From assembly GCA_035627955.1 (NCBI GenBank), contig DASPKU010000014.1, positions 1 to 64,000 on the forward strand: a DNA stretch of 64,000 bases. The letters are read 5' to 3'. The notes under the pieces were generated by a model that saw only the letters and a program-made list of their open reading frames with translations, was not told the origin of the DNA and ran no database searches. This document shows positions 50,664 through 58,606 of the stretch, in pieces. A program made the position numbers and the translations under genes. This DNA comes from Phycisphaerales bacterium. Lineage in GTDB: Bacteria > Planctomycetota > Phycisphaerae > Phycisphaerales > UBA1924. The first letter of the stretch is position 1. Each line of letters begins with the position of its first letter.

Positions 50664-51971
50664 TTGTCCCCCTTGTCCAGACCCTCCGTGCGATCGAATG
50701 CTGATTTTCAGAGCGTACCACAGGCTGGTGCACGCCTCTGGTGGGTCTCTATCGCCCACTGCGTCGTCGACTTCTTCTCGTACATCATCATCCCGCTGGT
50801 GACCGTCCTGCAGCTCAGCGCTTACTTCACGCCGAAGGAAGACGCGCTCCTGCTCGGGCTTGGCTCCATCGCCAGCGGCGTCATCCAGCCCCTCACCGCC
50901 CTGTGGAGCGACAAGCACGACACCCGCTGGCTGGGCACCGCCGGGGCCGCGGTCGCCGCCATCGCCATGACCCTCATCGGCTACGTCGATGAGTTCTGGA
51001 TGCTGCTCGTGCTCCAGGGCATCGGCTCGGCGGGCGTGGGCGCGTTCCACCCTGTCGCCGCCGCGGCCGTGGGGCACCTCTCCGGCGCCCGTCGCGCTCG
51101 CGGCGTCGCGATGTTCTACTCCGCGGGCATGCTCGGCGCGATCGGGGCTGGGTTCATCATGCCCCAGTTCGTCACGCACCTGGGCCTCAAGAACGTCGCA
51201 TGGCTCATGATCCCCGGCCTGCTCACGTGCATCGGCCTGGCGTGGGCGATCCACGGGGTGCCGCACCGGCACGCCACCGCGCGCGATGAGCACCGCGCGC
51301 TCCCCGCCGATGTCCGCCGCCGCCGCTGGGTCGACATCGGCCTGCTCTACGCCAGCAACGTCGTGCGCTTCGTCGTCAACATGATGCTGGTGCAGCTGCT
51401 CATCCGCTGGAGCGAGGCCCGCGTGCTCGCCGACCACGCGGCCGGGGCCCTCACCCCCGATCTCCGGCACGAGGCCAGCGAGATCAATGGCCCGCTCCAG
51501 GCGGCCATGTCCATCGGCATGCTCATCGCCGGCGTGGTCGTCGGCCTCATCGTGAAGCCCCGCATGGAAAAGCCGCTGCTGGTGTGGATGCCCGCCGCCG
51601 GGGCCGCGTGCATCGCCGCGTTCCCGTTCGTCACCAGCCTCGATGGCCCGCTGGGCGGCGTGCCAATGGCCTTCGTGTTCTCCGTCCTGGGCGGCATCGG
51701 CTACGCCGGCGTCGTTCCCATCACCATCTCGATGGCCCAGCGGCTGCTCCCCCACCGCACCAGCCTGGCCAGCGGCCTGATGATGGGCGGGGCGTGGGCG
51801 ATCGCCGCGATCGGCCCTGCCCTCGCCCAGCAGCTCTACCTGCGGGCGGGGCTGACCTGGAGCTTCGTCGCGGTCGGGGCTGTTCTGCTGGTCGCGGTGG
51901 TGCTGGGCGCGGGGGTGCGGCACCCGGACGCTCCCTCCAGCACCGGTCGGGAGACCGGTGCCACCCGTTGA
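50664..51971 (+). CDS. MFS transporter, fosmidomycin-resistance (Fsr) type
   Basis: This is up to 435 residues from a TTG at 50664; a GTG at 50688 is the other in-frame choice, and the start is not certain. Ten to twelve membrane helices are visible. Segments such as HCVVDFFSYIIIPLVTVLQL, GIGSAGVGAFHPVAAAAVGH and FGSIASGV-like helices match the Fsr branch of the major facilitator superfamily. It probably exports a small molecule by proton antiport; the substrate is unknown. The N-terminal residues NADFQSVPQAG before the first helix come from a segment unlike the surrounding GC-rich sequence. Confidence 0.88.
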   Translation: MSPLSRPSVRSNADFQSVPQAGARLWWVSIAHCVVDFFSYIIIPLVTVLQLSAYFTPKEDALLLGLGSIASGVIQPLTALWSDKHDTRWLGTAGAAVAAIAMTLIGYVDEFWMLLVLQGIGSAGVGAFHPVAAAAVGHLSGARRARGVAMFYSAGMLGAIGAGFIMPQFVTHLGLKNVAWLMIPGLLTCIGLAWAIHGVPHRHATARDEHRALPADVRRRRWVDIGLLYASNVVRFVVNMMLVQLLIRWSEARVLADHAAGALTPDLRHEASEINGPLQAAMSIGMLIAGVVVGLIVKPRMEKPLLVWMPAAGAACIAAFPFVTSLDGPLGGVPMAFVFSVLGGIGYAGVVPITISMAQRLLPHRTSLASGLMMGGAWAIAAIGPALAQQLYLRAGLTWSFVAVGAVLLVAVVLGAGVRHPDAPSSTGRETGATR

Positions 51972-52032
51972 CTGCCGGGACAGCCGCCTATACTCACCCC
52001 TGCCTCCGGCCGATAGGTCTGGAGGGCTGAGC

Positions 52033-52106
52033 GGGCTCGTAGCTCAGTTGGCTAGAGCGCACCCCTGATAAGGGTGAGGTCGTTGGTTCGACTCCAATCG
52101 GGCCCA
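52033..52106 (+). tRNA. tRNA-Ile (anticodon GAT)
   Basis: A 74-nt cloverleaf: acceptor GGGCTCG/CGGGCCC with G-T pairing, D-arm with AGCTCAGTTGGCTAGAGC, anticodon stem CACCC/GGGTG with loop CTGATAA giving anticodon GAT, and T-arm GTTGG-TTCGACT-CCAAT. The discriminator base is A. CCA is not encoded. It stands alone rather than inside an rRNA operon and is followed by an intrinsic terminator. Confidence 0.97.
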
Positions 52107-52118
52107 TTCCCATGACAA

Positions 52119-52152
52119 AGGCCGGGCAGCTTGCCCGGCCTGCGTTGTTTTT
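52119..52152 (+). terminator. Intrinsic terminator of the tRNA-Ile gene
   Basis: A 10-bp stem AGGCCGGGCA/TTGCCCGGCCT (52119-52141) is followed by GCGTTGTTTTT, 13 bp after the tRNA. Confidence 0.88.
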
Positions 52153-52207
52153 GCACCCTGTTCGATCCAGCGGTAGGCGGCGGTCACCCCTCCCCGCGCT
52201 CCCAGAA

Positions 52208-52396
52208 CTAGCTGCCCCCGCCGCGCCCAAGGGCCTGCTCCACGTCCTTGGCCATCGGGCCCACCCGCTGCACGGTCTCGCGCAGCTTGTCGGGGCTGAC
52301 GCCGTAGCGGTCGCTCCAGCGGCGCAGCTCGTGCTCTTCATTGACGTTGATCCGCTCGCGGTCCTGCCGGCCGCGTTTGCTCAGGTCGTCGCTCAT
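52208..52396 (-). CDS. DUF3606 small protein
   Basis: This is 62 residues from the ATG at 52396, preceded by AAGGAG with seven bases spacing. The core RQDRERINVNEEHELRRWSD followed by GVSPDKLRETVQRVG is the DUF3606 pattern, usually a small stress-type protein of unknown function in Proteobacteria and others. The frame is open upstream into the broken gene at 52400-52685, but the strong ribosome binding site and family length support this start. Confidence 0.85.
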   Translation of the reverse strand: MSDDLSKRGRQDRERINVNEEHELRRWSDRYGVSPDKLRETVQRVGPMAKDVEQALGRGGGS

Positions 52397-52399
52397 GCC

Positions 52400-52685
52400 G
52401 TGCTCCTTTCCGTAACGTGCGATACGCAGGCGGCGTCGTGCCGCCATCGCCCCCGCGCAGTCAGTCAGCCGGTCGAGCAGCTCGCGCCGGTCCGGGCTGT
52501 TCACGCTCAGCCCGTGCACGGTTGCGAGCCCGCTCAGCTCGATATTCGAGAGCGACTGAAGCGTCCTCGCGGTCGGCCCCGCGGCCAACCGCCTGCTCCA
52601 TCACATCGAGCACTTCGCCCGCCCGCTCAAACCCCACCAACCGTGCCAGCGCCTCGCGCGGAGAATGCATGTGACAATCATCCAC
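52400..52685 (-). pseudogene. Small gene with apparent frameshift
   Basis: Two minus-strand frames each look coding for about half of this stretch. The first, from the GTG at 52685 (VDDCHMHSPREALARLVG...), has strongly GC-ending codons up to about 52575. After that the frame one base further has the good codon use, with NIELSGLATVHGLSVNSPD and RRELLDRLTDCAGAMAARRR, and it runs on without a stop into the DUF3606 gene. A single extra base near 52560-52580 would explain this. Joined, the product would be about 90-95 residues. It may be a pseudogene or a sequencing error. No family is recognised. Confidence 0.45.
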
Positions 52686-52774
52686 TCACCGTGTGGAAGG
52701 GGCTGAAATCCCGCGTCAACGGCGGCTGACCGGCTTGCACCGGCTCGGACCAGCTCACCGCGTGTTCTCCCGCC

Positions 52775-53500
52775 TCACGCTGCGCGTCCGCACCCGGGGC
52801 ACGCCGGGCCGGCGCCCAGCCCCGCGCGGTCGTAGCCGCAGCCCGGGCAGCGCTGCATGTGGCGGAGGGCACGGCGTGCGCCCGCCAGCGCAACAGCCCC
52901 AAGCATCAGCACCACTGCACCGATCGCGACGCTGCTGGTAATGAAGGGCCCCCACAGCACATCTGTGGGAAGCCCCGTGCACGCGGGCGATGGGCGCAGC
53001 CACGCGGGCGCGGCCAGCGAGCGCATGACCGGTGTGGACGGCACCGGCGCGGGCGGCGGCGGGGGCTGCGGAGGCGAGGGCAGCAGCGGCGGCAGGTTCG
53101 GTGGTGGCGGAGGCGGCGCGGTCGGCACCCACCCGGTGTCAGCTGCCACGGCGCGGCGCATGGTGCGCAGCGGCCAGCCGTACAGCTCCACCTCGAGTGT
53201 GCACGTGCGCGTGGCTGCGTAGCCGGGACCCTGCCATTGGAAGGCCGCGTACTCCGCTTCCCACCGCCACTCATTGTCGAGGTAGCTCCCCGACGGCATC
53301 GCCGGCCAGCCCGCCGGCCACACCTCTTCGGCCGACGTGGTGGCGCCGATCCGCACGCGCAAACCCGGACCCGCCGCCAGCGTCGGCGCCGGGGCCCACA
53401 GCGCACACCCCCACGCGATCATCCATGTGAGCGACGCGCCCGCAACGAGCGCGAGCACCACGAACACCAGCATCTTCGCCCGTGATGACCGCCGCGCCAT
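52775..53500 (-). CDS. Membrane protein with C-terminal zinc ribbon
   Basis: This is 241 residues. The N-terminal helix MLVFVVLALVAGASLTWMIA is followed by a middle domain (about 45-125) and a Pro-rich linker with runs of PPPPPPNLPPLLP and PPPPPAPVP. A second helix (SVAIGAVVLMLGAVALAG) then leads to a zinc ribbon (CPGCGYDRAGL and CPGCG) near the end. The layout is the same as at 35231-35827. It starts just before the convergent stretch and 34 bp after the ptsH stop on the same strand. Function unknown. Confidence 0.7.
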   Translation of the reverse strand: MARRSSRAKMLVFVVLALVAGASLTWMIAWGCALWAPAPTLAAGPGLRVRIGATTSAEEVWPAGWPAMPSGSYLDNEWRWEAEYAAFQWQGPGYAATRTCTLEVELYGWPLRTMRRAVAADTGWVPTAPPPPPPNLPPLLPSPPQPPPPPAPVPSTPVMRSLAAPAWLRPSPACTGLPTDVLWGPFITSSVAIGAVVLMLGAVALAGARRALRHMQRCPGCGYDRAGLGAGPACPGCGRAA

Positions 53501-53533
53501 CGCCCCAGCCTACCGCGCCGCGCCCGCAACCGG

Positions 53534-53809
53534 TCACTCTTCCTCGAACCCGCCGTCTACCAAGGCCTTGAGGGCGGCGCCCGCCTTTTCCGCCTGCTCG
53601 CCGGTGCAGGTGATCTCCAGCTCGCTGCCCTTGCTCGCGGCCAGCATCATCATCTGCATGATCGACTTGCCGTCGACCTCGGTGTCGCCCTTGCGCACCT
53701 TGACCTCGCAGGGGAAGGTTGTCGCGAGGTCAACGAACGTCATCGCGGGCCGCGCGTGCAGGCCCAGCCGGTTCACGATCATGACCTTGATGGTGCAGGT
53801 GTCCGACAA
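53534..53809 (-). CDS. ptsH: Phosphocarrier HPr (NPr-type)
   Basis: This is 91 residues from a TTG at 53809. The active-site His18 is in RLGLHARPA. A Ser at position 49, in KSIMQMMML, is the regulatory-site equivalent. In the nitrogen-type PTS this protein passes phosphate from EI-Ntr to the PtsN IIA protein encoded just upstream. It starts 22 bp after ptsN. Met10 is an alternative start but would cut into the first beta strand. The end EEE is charged, as in many HPr proteins. Confidence 0.9.
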   Translation of the reverse strand: MSDTCTIKVMIVNRLGLHARPAMTFVDLATTFPCEVKVRKGDTEVDGKSIMQMMMLAASKGSELEITCTGEQAEKAGAALKALVDGGFEEE

Positions 53810-53830
53810 CCGCGGTTCCTTCTCGCCCGC

Positions 53831-54307
53831 TCAACCGGGCAGGTGCTGGCCGTCGGCCTCCTGCAGCAGCGTCCGCACCTCCTGCACGCTGCCCGCCTGC
53901 CGCAGGAAGCGCCGGAAGGTGTCCTTGCTGAGGTTCTTGAAGATGACCTCCATCGCCTGCAGGTGCTCCTCGGGCTTGTCCTCCGGGCTCAGCAGCAGCA
54001 CGATCGAGTACACCGGCTGCTTGTCCAGGGCGTTGAAGTCCACACCCCGGGTCGAGAGCCCGATGGCCGCGGCCATCTTGCTGACCCCGCGGCTCTTGAC
54101 GTGCGGCACCGCCACGCCCCGCCCGAACCCGGTGCTGCCGCGCTTCTCGCGCTCGAGCACCTTGGAGGCCAGCTCGTCGCGGATGGACGCGGGGGCCGAG
54201 CCGCTGCTCACCAGCGCGTCCACCAGCTCCAGGATCACCCCGTCGCGGTCGGTGGCCTTGAGCACGGGGACGATGGCCCCCTCCGCGACGATCTCCGTCA
54301 GCTTCAC
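53831..54307 (-). CDS. ptsN: PTS IIA-like nitrogen regulatory protein PtsN
   Basis: This is 158 residues from a GTG at 54307; the TTG just before it (54310) is equally near the GGAGGAG site. The active-site His69 is in GRGVAVPHVKSRGV, followed by MAAAIGLSTRGVDFNALD. This is a mannitol/fructose-type IIA domain fitting PtsN. It is part of a regulatory phosphorelay with HPr and affects potassium, nitrogen and envelope functions in known bacteria. Order on the strand: hpf, ptsN, ptsH. A Cys/Thr-rich frame continuing upstream comes from an intergenic repeat and is not coding. Confidence 0.9.
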   Translation of the reverse strand: MKLTEIVAEGAIVPVLKATDRDGVILELVDALVSSGSAPASIRDELASKVLEREKRGSTGFGRGVAVPHVKSRGVSKMAAAIGLSTRGVDFNALDKQPVYSIVLLLSPEDKPEEHLQAMEVIFKNLSKDTFRRFLRQAGSVQEVRTLLQEADGQHLPG

Positions 54308-54330
54308 CAAGACGAACTCCTCCGGAAGAA

Positions 54331-54429
54331 AGTGGCAAAGTGGCAAAGTGGCGGAGTGGCAAAGTGAGAAAGCACGCGTCCGAAGCCGCTTGCGCACTCT
54401 GCCACTTTGCCACTCTGCCACTTCGCCAC
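54331..54429. repeat. Imperfect 29-bp inverted repeat of GTGGCAAA units
   Basis: The left arm is a tandem of about four 9-bp units of the type AGTGGCAAA (54331-54366). The right arm is its complement GCCACTTTGCCACTCTGCC and on (54401-54429). It lies between hpf and ptsN. It resembles the smaller GGGCAAA-based inverted repeat at 62636-62688. Confidence 0.7.
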
Positions 54430-54436
54430 TATTGCC

Positions 54437-54745
54437 TCAATGCTTCCCCAGCTTCAGCTTTTCCTTGAAGTCCCGCAGCTGCCGCTCGGCCTTCTCCATC
54501 GCCCGGTCGATGCCCGCGTAAAGGTCCTTGTCGGAGACGTGCGACACGAAGTCCGCGTGCTTCTCCACATCGACCACGAACTCCACCCCGAACTCGTTGG
54601 TGCCGTGCCCGTTGGCCCCCGTCAGCGTCACGTTGATCTGCTGCACCCCGTCAAAGTACTTCGTCAGCCGGTCGACCTTGGTCTCCGCGTACTGCCGGAT
54701 CGCGTCCGTCACTTCCAGGTTCTTCCCGACCACGTTGATCCGCAT
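54437..54745 (-). CDS. hpf: Ribosome hibernation promoting factor (short form)
   Basis: This is 102 residues from MRINVVGKNLEVTDAIRQYA. The S30AE fold is visible: helix 1 VDRLTKYFDG, then INVTLTGANGHGTNEFGVEF, VVDVEKHADFVSHVSDKDL and helix 2 YAGIDRAMEKAERQLRDFKE. AAGGAGG lies nine bases upstream. The length matches the short HPF type that pairs with separate RMF, not the long form. Binding to idle ribosomes is the known role. It sits at the head of a hpf-ptsN-ptsH cluster, as next to rpoN in many Gram-negatives; rpoN itself is not here. Confidence 0.9.
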   Translation of the reverse strand: MRINVVGKNLEVTDAIRQYAETKVDRLTKYFDGVQQINVTLTGANGHGTNEFGVEFVVDVEKHADFVSHVSDKDLYAGIDRAMEKAERQLRDFKEKLKLGKH

Positions 54746-55016
54746 GCTGTAAACCCTCCTTGGACCGGGGCCATCGTAGTAGCAGCCCCGCCACGGGTCC
54801 CCACACCCCGGCGGGCGATGGTAGGGCCCGTCACTCCGCCTGATTCGCAGCACCGAAGCCCGGACAGTGCCACGCTCCGCTCGCTGCGGCAGCACGTAAA
54901 GAGCGGCCACCTGCCGCGATGAACCCGCTCACGGACATCCCGAAGAACCCCTTCCAAACGCAGCGCCCGTCCTGTACGCTGGTGCCCCAAAGGTCCGGGC
55001 TCCAGGGGCACGAGCG

Positions 55017-56462
55017 ATGCACGCGTGGACAGCAGGCATGGTCGGGCTGGTGATTCCGCTCATTGCGAGCGCGCCGGCGGCCGCGCAGTGCGGCTGGGCG
55101 TGGACCATCGGCGCCCCCCTCCCCAGCCCTCGTTCGGGCGCCGCCATGGCCTACGACAGCGGCCGAGGGTGCGCGGTTCTGGTCGGGGGCACCCTCGCCG
55201 ACGGTACCGTCTCCAATGCCACCATCGAGTTCGACGGCGCCGCATGGCAGCTCAAGTCGCCCTCCGGACCCCTGCCGCGGCGCACGGGGCATGCGATGGC
55301 GTACGACTCCACCCGCGGCGTGATCGTCCTCTTCGGCGGCCTCACCGGCGCGCCGCAAGCACCCAGCAGCACCACCTACGAGTTTGACGGCACCACGTGG
55401 CGCGTTGTGCCCACGCCCGCCAGTCCTCCCGCGCGCCGGTGGCACGCCATGACCTATGACCCGCTGCGGCAGGTCGTCGTCATGCACGGGGGCCTCGCTG
55501 CCGATGGACTTGTCGCCGACACCTGGGAATACAACGGCGTCACGTGGACCCAGCGCAGCGCCGGCGGCGCTGGCGCCCGCTGTCAGCACTCCATCGCCTA
55601 CGACCCCAGCCGCCAGAAGGTCATCCTCTTCGGCGGCGCCACCTGGCTCGACCCCGTTCAGTACGGGACCATGACATGGGCGTGGGACGGCACCACGTGG
55701 ACCGAAGTGCCCCCGGGGGCAAGCGGCAATCCGCCCGCCCGCAGCGGCGGAGCCATGGCGTGGTCGCCCGCGGCCCAGCGGCTCGTGCTCACCGGCGGCT
55801 TCGACAGCCTGGGCCCTATCACCACCACGTCGGCGCTAACCCCGCAAGGCTGGAGCACGACTGCGACCACAGGCAACCCGCCCGCCCGCCGCGCCGGCTG
55901 CATGGTCTGGCACGCTGGGCTCGGCCGCTTCGTCGTGGCTGGCGGGTCAGCAGCCTCAGGCGGCCTCCTCACTGAGGCGTGGCTGCTCGCCCCGGGCGTG
56001 GCCTTCACCAGCGGCCCCGGGTCACAGCAGGTGAACGAGGGCCTGTCCGTCACCTTGACCGCCAGCGTCAGCGGCGCCGTGAGCGGGTGGCAGTGGCGCC
56101 GCGACGGCGCGCCCATCAGCAACGACGCCCGCGTCTCCGGCGCCACCTCCAGCAGTCTCCTCATCGACCCCGTCACCGCCGCCGACCAGGGCGTGTACGA
56201 CGTCGTTGCCATGACCGCCTGCGGTCCGCTGCCCAGCCCCGCGGCCGTGCTCACCATCGTCCCCGCCTGCGGAACCTCCGACTACAACGGCGACGGCGAC
56301 ATCGGCACCGACCAGGACATCGAGGCCTTCTTCGCCTGCCTGGGCGGCACCTGCTGCGACACCTGCCACCCCGGGGGCTCAGACTTCAACAACGACGGCG
56401 ACGCCGGCACCGACCAGGACATCGAGAGCTTCTTCCGAGTGCTGGGCGGCAACCCCTGCTGA
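55017..56462 (+). CDS. Kelch-type exported protein with Ig-like domain and dockerin-like tail
   Basis: This is 481 residues. The signal peptide ends near residue 24 (SAPAAAQ). Four to five Kelch-type repeats follow, each like PRRTGHAMAYDSTRGVIVLF then GTTW, forming an incomplete beta-propeller (about 30-330). An immunoglobulin-like domain (about 335-415, with VTLTASVSGAVSGWQWRRDG and SSLLIDPVTAADQGVYDVVA) comes before the tail. The tail is [18 protein letters not shown] and DFNNDGDAGTDQDIESFF with CCDTC and a final NPC. It is followed by a partial palindrome copy at 56469. Confidence 0.85.
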   Translation: MHAWTAGMVGLVIPLIASAPAAAQCGWAWTIGAPLPSPRSGAAMAYDSGRGCAVLVGGTLADGTVSNATIEFDGAAWQLKSPSGPLPRRTGHAMAYDSTRGVIVLFGGLTGAPQAPSSTTYEFDGTTWRVVPTPASPPARRWHAMTYDPLRQVVVMHGGLAADGLVADTWEYNGVTWTQRSAGGAGARCQHSIAYDPSRQKVILFGGATWLDPVQYGTMTWAWDGTTWTEVPPGASGNPPARSGGAMAWSPAAQRLVLTGGFDSLGPITTTSALTPQGWSTTATTGNPPARRAGCMVWHAGLGRFVVAGGSAASGGLLTEAWLLAPGVAFTSGPGSQQVNEGLSVTLTASVSGAVSGWQWRRDGAPISNDARVSGATSSSLLIDPVTAADQGVYDVVAMTACGPLPSPAAVLTIVPACGTSDYNGDGDIGTDQDIEAFFACLGGTCCDTCHPGGSDFNNDGDAGTDQDIESFFRVLGGNPC

Positions 56463-57001
56463 GCCGTGCCACGGAGATGGCGACATCTCGGAGGCTTTCC
56501 TTGCGTGCCATGGCGACGTCCTCGTCGCTATGCCTCCGCGCGGGTGACCGCTCCGCACTCCGGGCACGCCCGCGAAGCACCCGCGAGCCCGCCCCGGTCA
56601 TAACCGCACGGGAGGCAGCGGCCACTGCGCCGCCGCGGCGCTCCAGCCTTTCTGACGCGAGCGCCGCTGCATCACAGGAGCGTACTGCGCATTGGGTATC
56701 GCTGGTGGCAGGGCTCGCCGGTCCTGCGGACGGCACGTCTGCCCGACCCGCCCGGACGCAAGCGTGCGAGGGTGCAACCGTGAAGTTCGAACGCTCTCGC
56801 GTGGGGACGCCGCCGATCGCCGAGCTACTGAGTGCGACGCCGAGAGACCGCGGCCAGAGTGCCTCTCGTAGGCGCGCCCCAAGTGAAGTCTGCGGAATCG
56901 CACGCTACTGTTTCACGTCCGAGAACAAACGCCCACAATACACTCAAAAGATATTTCGATGCACTTGCAACCACCGCCGCCCGCAACAGTAACGTGCGGC
57001 C
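56463..57001. other. Long intergenic region with repeat copy and zinc-ribbon remnant
   Basis: This 539-bp stretch lies between the two plus-strand dockerin-tailed genes. It starts with a degenerate copy of the CCACCGAGATG palindrome (56469-56494, arms with two mismatches). On the minus strand 56528-56671 it holds a zinc-ribbon remnant. The part just before 57001 is AT-richer and may hold the promoter of the SGNH gene. No intact gene is seen. Confidence 0.55.
56528..56671 (-). pseudogene. Zinc-ribbon remnant of a membrane protein gene
   Basis: Reading leftward, an open frame that follows a TGA (56672-56674) encodes RCLPCGYDRGGLAGASRACP then ECGAVTRAEA and a stop at 56528. That is the C-terminal zinc ribbon shared with the genes at 35231 and 52775, with the stop at the usual distance. 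The part upstream of the TGA is not recognisably the rest of the gene in any frame. It is therefore a decayed or truncated copy. The neighbouring frames have no convincing domain. Confidence 0.55.
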
Positions 57002-58606
57002 ATGAAGCACATCCATCTCGTTTTGTCCGGCCTTGCGGCCTGCGTGGCTGCTCGGCCCCTCTCTGCGCAGCCAACCGAGCACGCTAACCTCCACGCCGTC
57101 AAGGACTTGCTTGCGCACTCGCAGACCGGGACCGTCGGGATCGTCATCTACGGCGACTCCCGCAGCGCGTGGGCCCGCCACCGGGTGCCGGGCGGGATCT
57201 TCCGCCAGTGGGACGTGCAGTGGGCGGCCTTGGCGTTCGAGGGCAACCAGAGCAACGTGATGACCGAGGACGGCATCGGGCAGGTGATGCTGGGGCTCCA
57301 GGATGTTCAGCGGAGCTCGACGCCGCCGGGGGCGGTTGTCCCGGGGGCGGGGTGGATGAACCGGTTCCCCAACTCCATCGCGGAGCAATGGGTGCTGCCC
57401 GGGACAGACATGAACCTGTGGACCGGGTTCATGGCGGTGGTGGCCAGCACCTCGGGGGGCTGGATGCATAGCAACGCGCAGGGCGCCCCGGGCGGGACCT
57501 TCTTTCGGGGCGACCCCTCGCAGGGGCGGGCGGTGGAGAGCGTCGAGTACTACGCAATGGCCGACAACACCGGGCGCGCGCTGGGCGTGCGGCTGGGGCT
57601 GGACGTGGGCGGCGATATTTCGTACCCGTGGGCGGCGATGACCGAGTTCGCCCCGCCGCTGGGGGCTTCGGCGACGCCGAGCATCGTGACGCGGGTGATG
57701 CCGACGGCCGTGGCGGGCGCCAACCTCCGCGTGATCATGGCCCACCGCATCGCCGAGTGGCACCAGTACGCGGGGAGGGGCAACCAGTGGATCGGCACCC
57801 GCATCAACTTCGCGGGGGTCGCGGGGGCGGGGCAGGTCGGGTGCGTGCTGGGGGTAATCGCCGTGGGCGGCTGGTCCATCACCGACCACCTGCCCGCCAC
57901 CATCACGACGCCATTCGACAACGCCGACTGGAAGTACGGCGAGGCCGAGACGGCGGAGTGGTACGCGGCCACCATCCGCGCCCCCCGCGTGCTGCTGCGG
58001 TGGGAGGTGGGGGCCAACCCGGCGGCGGGCTTCGCCTACGAGTCGACGATGGAGGACCGCAAGCGGGTGATCCGCCTGGGGGTGCAGCGGAACATCGACG
58101 CCCTGCGGGCGGGCGGGGCGCAGGAGGTGGTGGTCGAGCTCGTGCCGTACTACGGCAGCTTCTTTGACGCGGGCGGGCCCACCTCGCGGGTGGAGCTGAA
58201 CCGGCGGGCCATGCGCGAACTGGCGATCGAGGAGGGCTGGAGCTTCTACGACCAGCTGGGCGTGCTGCAGGCGGGCGGCTACGCCGTCAACGGCGGCGCC
58301 GGCGCATCGCTGCCCGCACCCTGGACCGAGGACGGCGTGCACCAGAGCTTCGAGGGCATGAACCTGCTGCAGGCCCTGGAGTGGCAGGCGATCCAGAGCT
58401 CGCTCCCGCCCTGCCTCACGCAGGACTTCAACGGTGACGGGGACATGGGCACCGATGCCGACATCGAGGCCTTCTTCGCGTGCCTGGGCTGGAGCTGCTG
58501 CCCCGCGTGCCCGCCCGGCGGGGCCGATTACAACCTGGACGGGGACACCGGCACCGATGCAGACATCGAGGCGTTCTTCCGAGTGCTGGGGGGTGGGTGC
58601 AGGTAG
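57002..58606 (+). CDS. SGNH/GDSL-like hydrolase with dockerin-like tail
   Basis: This is 534 residues. The N-terminal MKHIHLVLSGLAACVAARPL is a signal peptide. The block I segment IVIYGDSRSAW carries the nucleophile Ser and the block V segment APWTEDGVHQSFEGMN carries the Asp-x-x-His pair, so the SGNH catalytic set is likely complete (His in DGVH). The residues in between (about 70-400) are larger than in compact SGNH enzymes. The tail is DFNGDGDMGTDADIEAFF and DYNLDGDTGTDADIEAFF with CCPAC between, ending GGGCR, so one Arg follows the last Cys. It may be an esterase or deacetylase on carbohydrate. Confidence 0.78.
   Translation: MKHIHLVLSGLAACVAARPLSAQPTEHANLHAVKDLLAHSQTGTVGIVIYGDSRSAWARHRVPGGIFRQWDVQWAALAFEGNQSNVMTEDGIGQVMLGLQDVQRSSTPPGAVVPGAGWMNRFPNSIAEQWVLPGTDMNLWTGFMAVVASTSGGWMHSNAQGAPGGTFFRGDPSQGRAVESVEYYAMADNTGRALGVRLGLDVGGDISYPWAAMTEFAPPLGASATPSIVTRVMPTAVAGANLRVIMAHRIAEWHQYAGRGNQWIGTRINFAGVAGAGQVGCVLGVIAVGGWSITDHLPATITTPFDNADWKYGEAETAEWYAATIRAPRVLLRWEVGANPAAGFAYESTMEDRKRVIRLGVQRNIDALRAGGAQEVVVELVPYYGSFFDAGGPTSRVELNRRAMRELAIEEGWSFYDQLGVLQAGGYAVNGGAGASLPAPWTEDGVHQSFEGMNLLQALEWQAIQSSLPPCLTQDFNGDGDMGTDADIEAFFACLGWSCCPACPPGGADYNLDGDTGTDADIEAFFRVLGGGCR

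Noticed and set aside
52033-52152. Possible rRNA operon around tRNA-Ile
   Set aside because: tRNA-Ile(GAT) is often in rRNA spacers, but both flanks here are protein genes and a terminator. No 16S or 23S sequence is seen.
56825-58342. 505-codon minus-strand frame opposite the SGNH gene
   Set aside because: It is rich in His, Arg, Pro and Val with no domain. The plus-strand gene has signal, catalytic blocks and tail.
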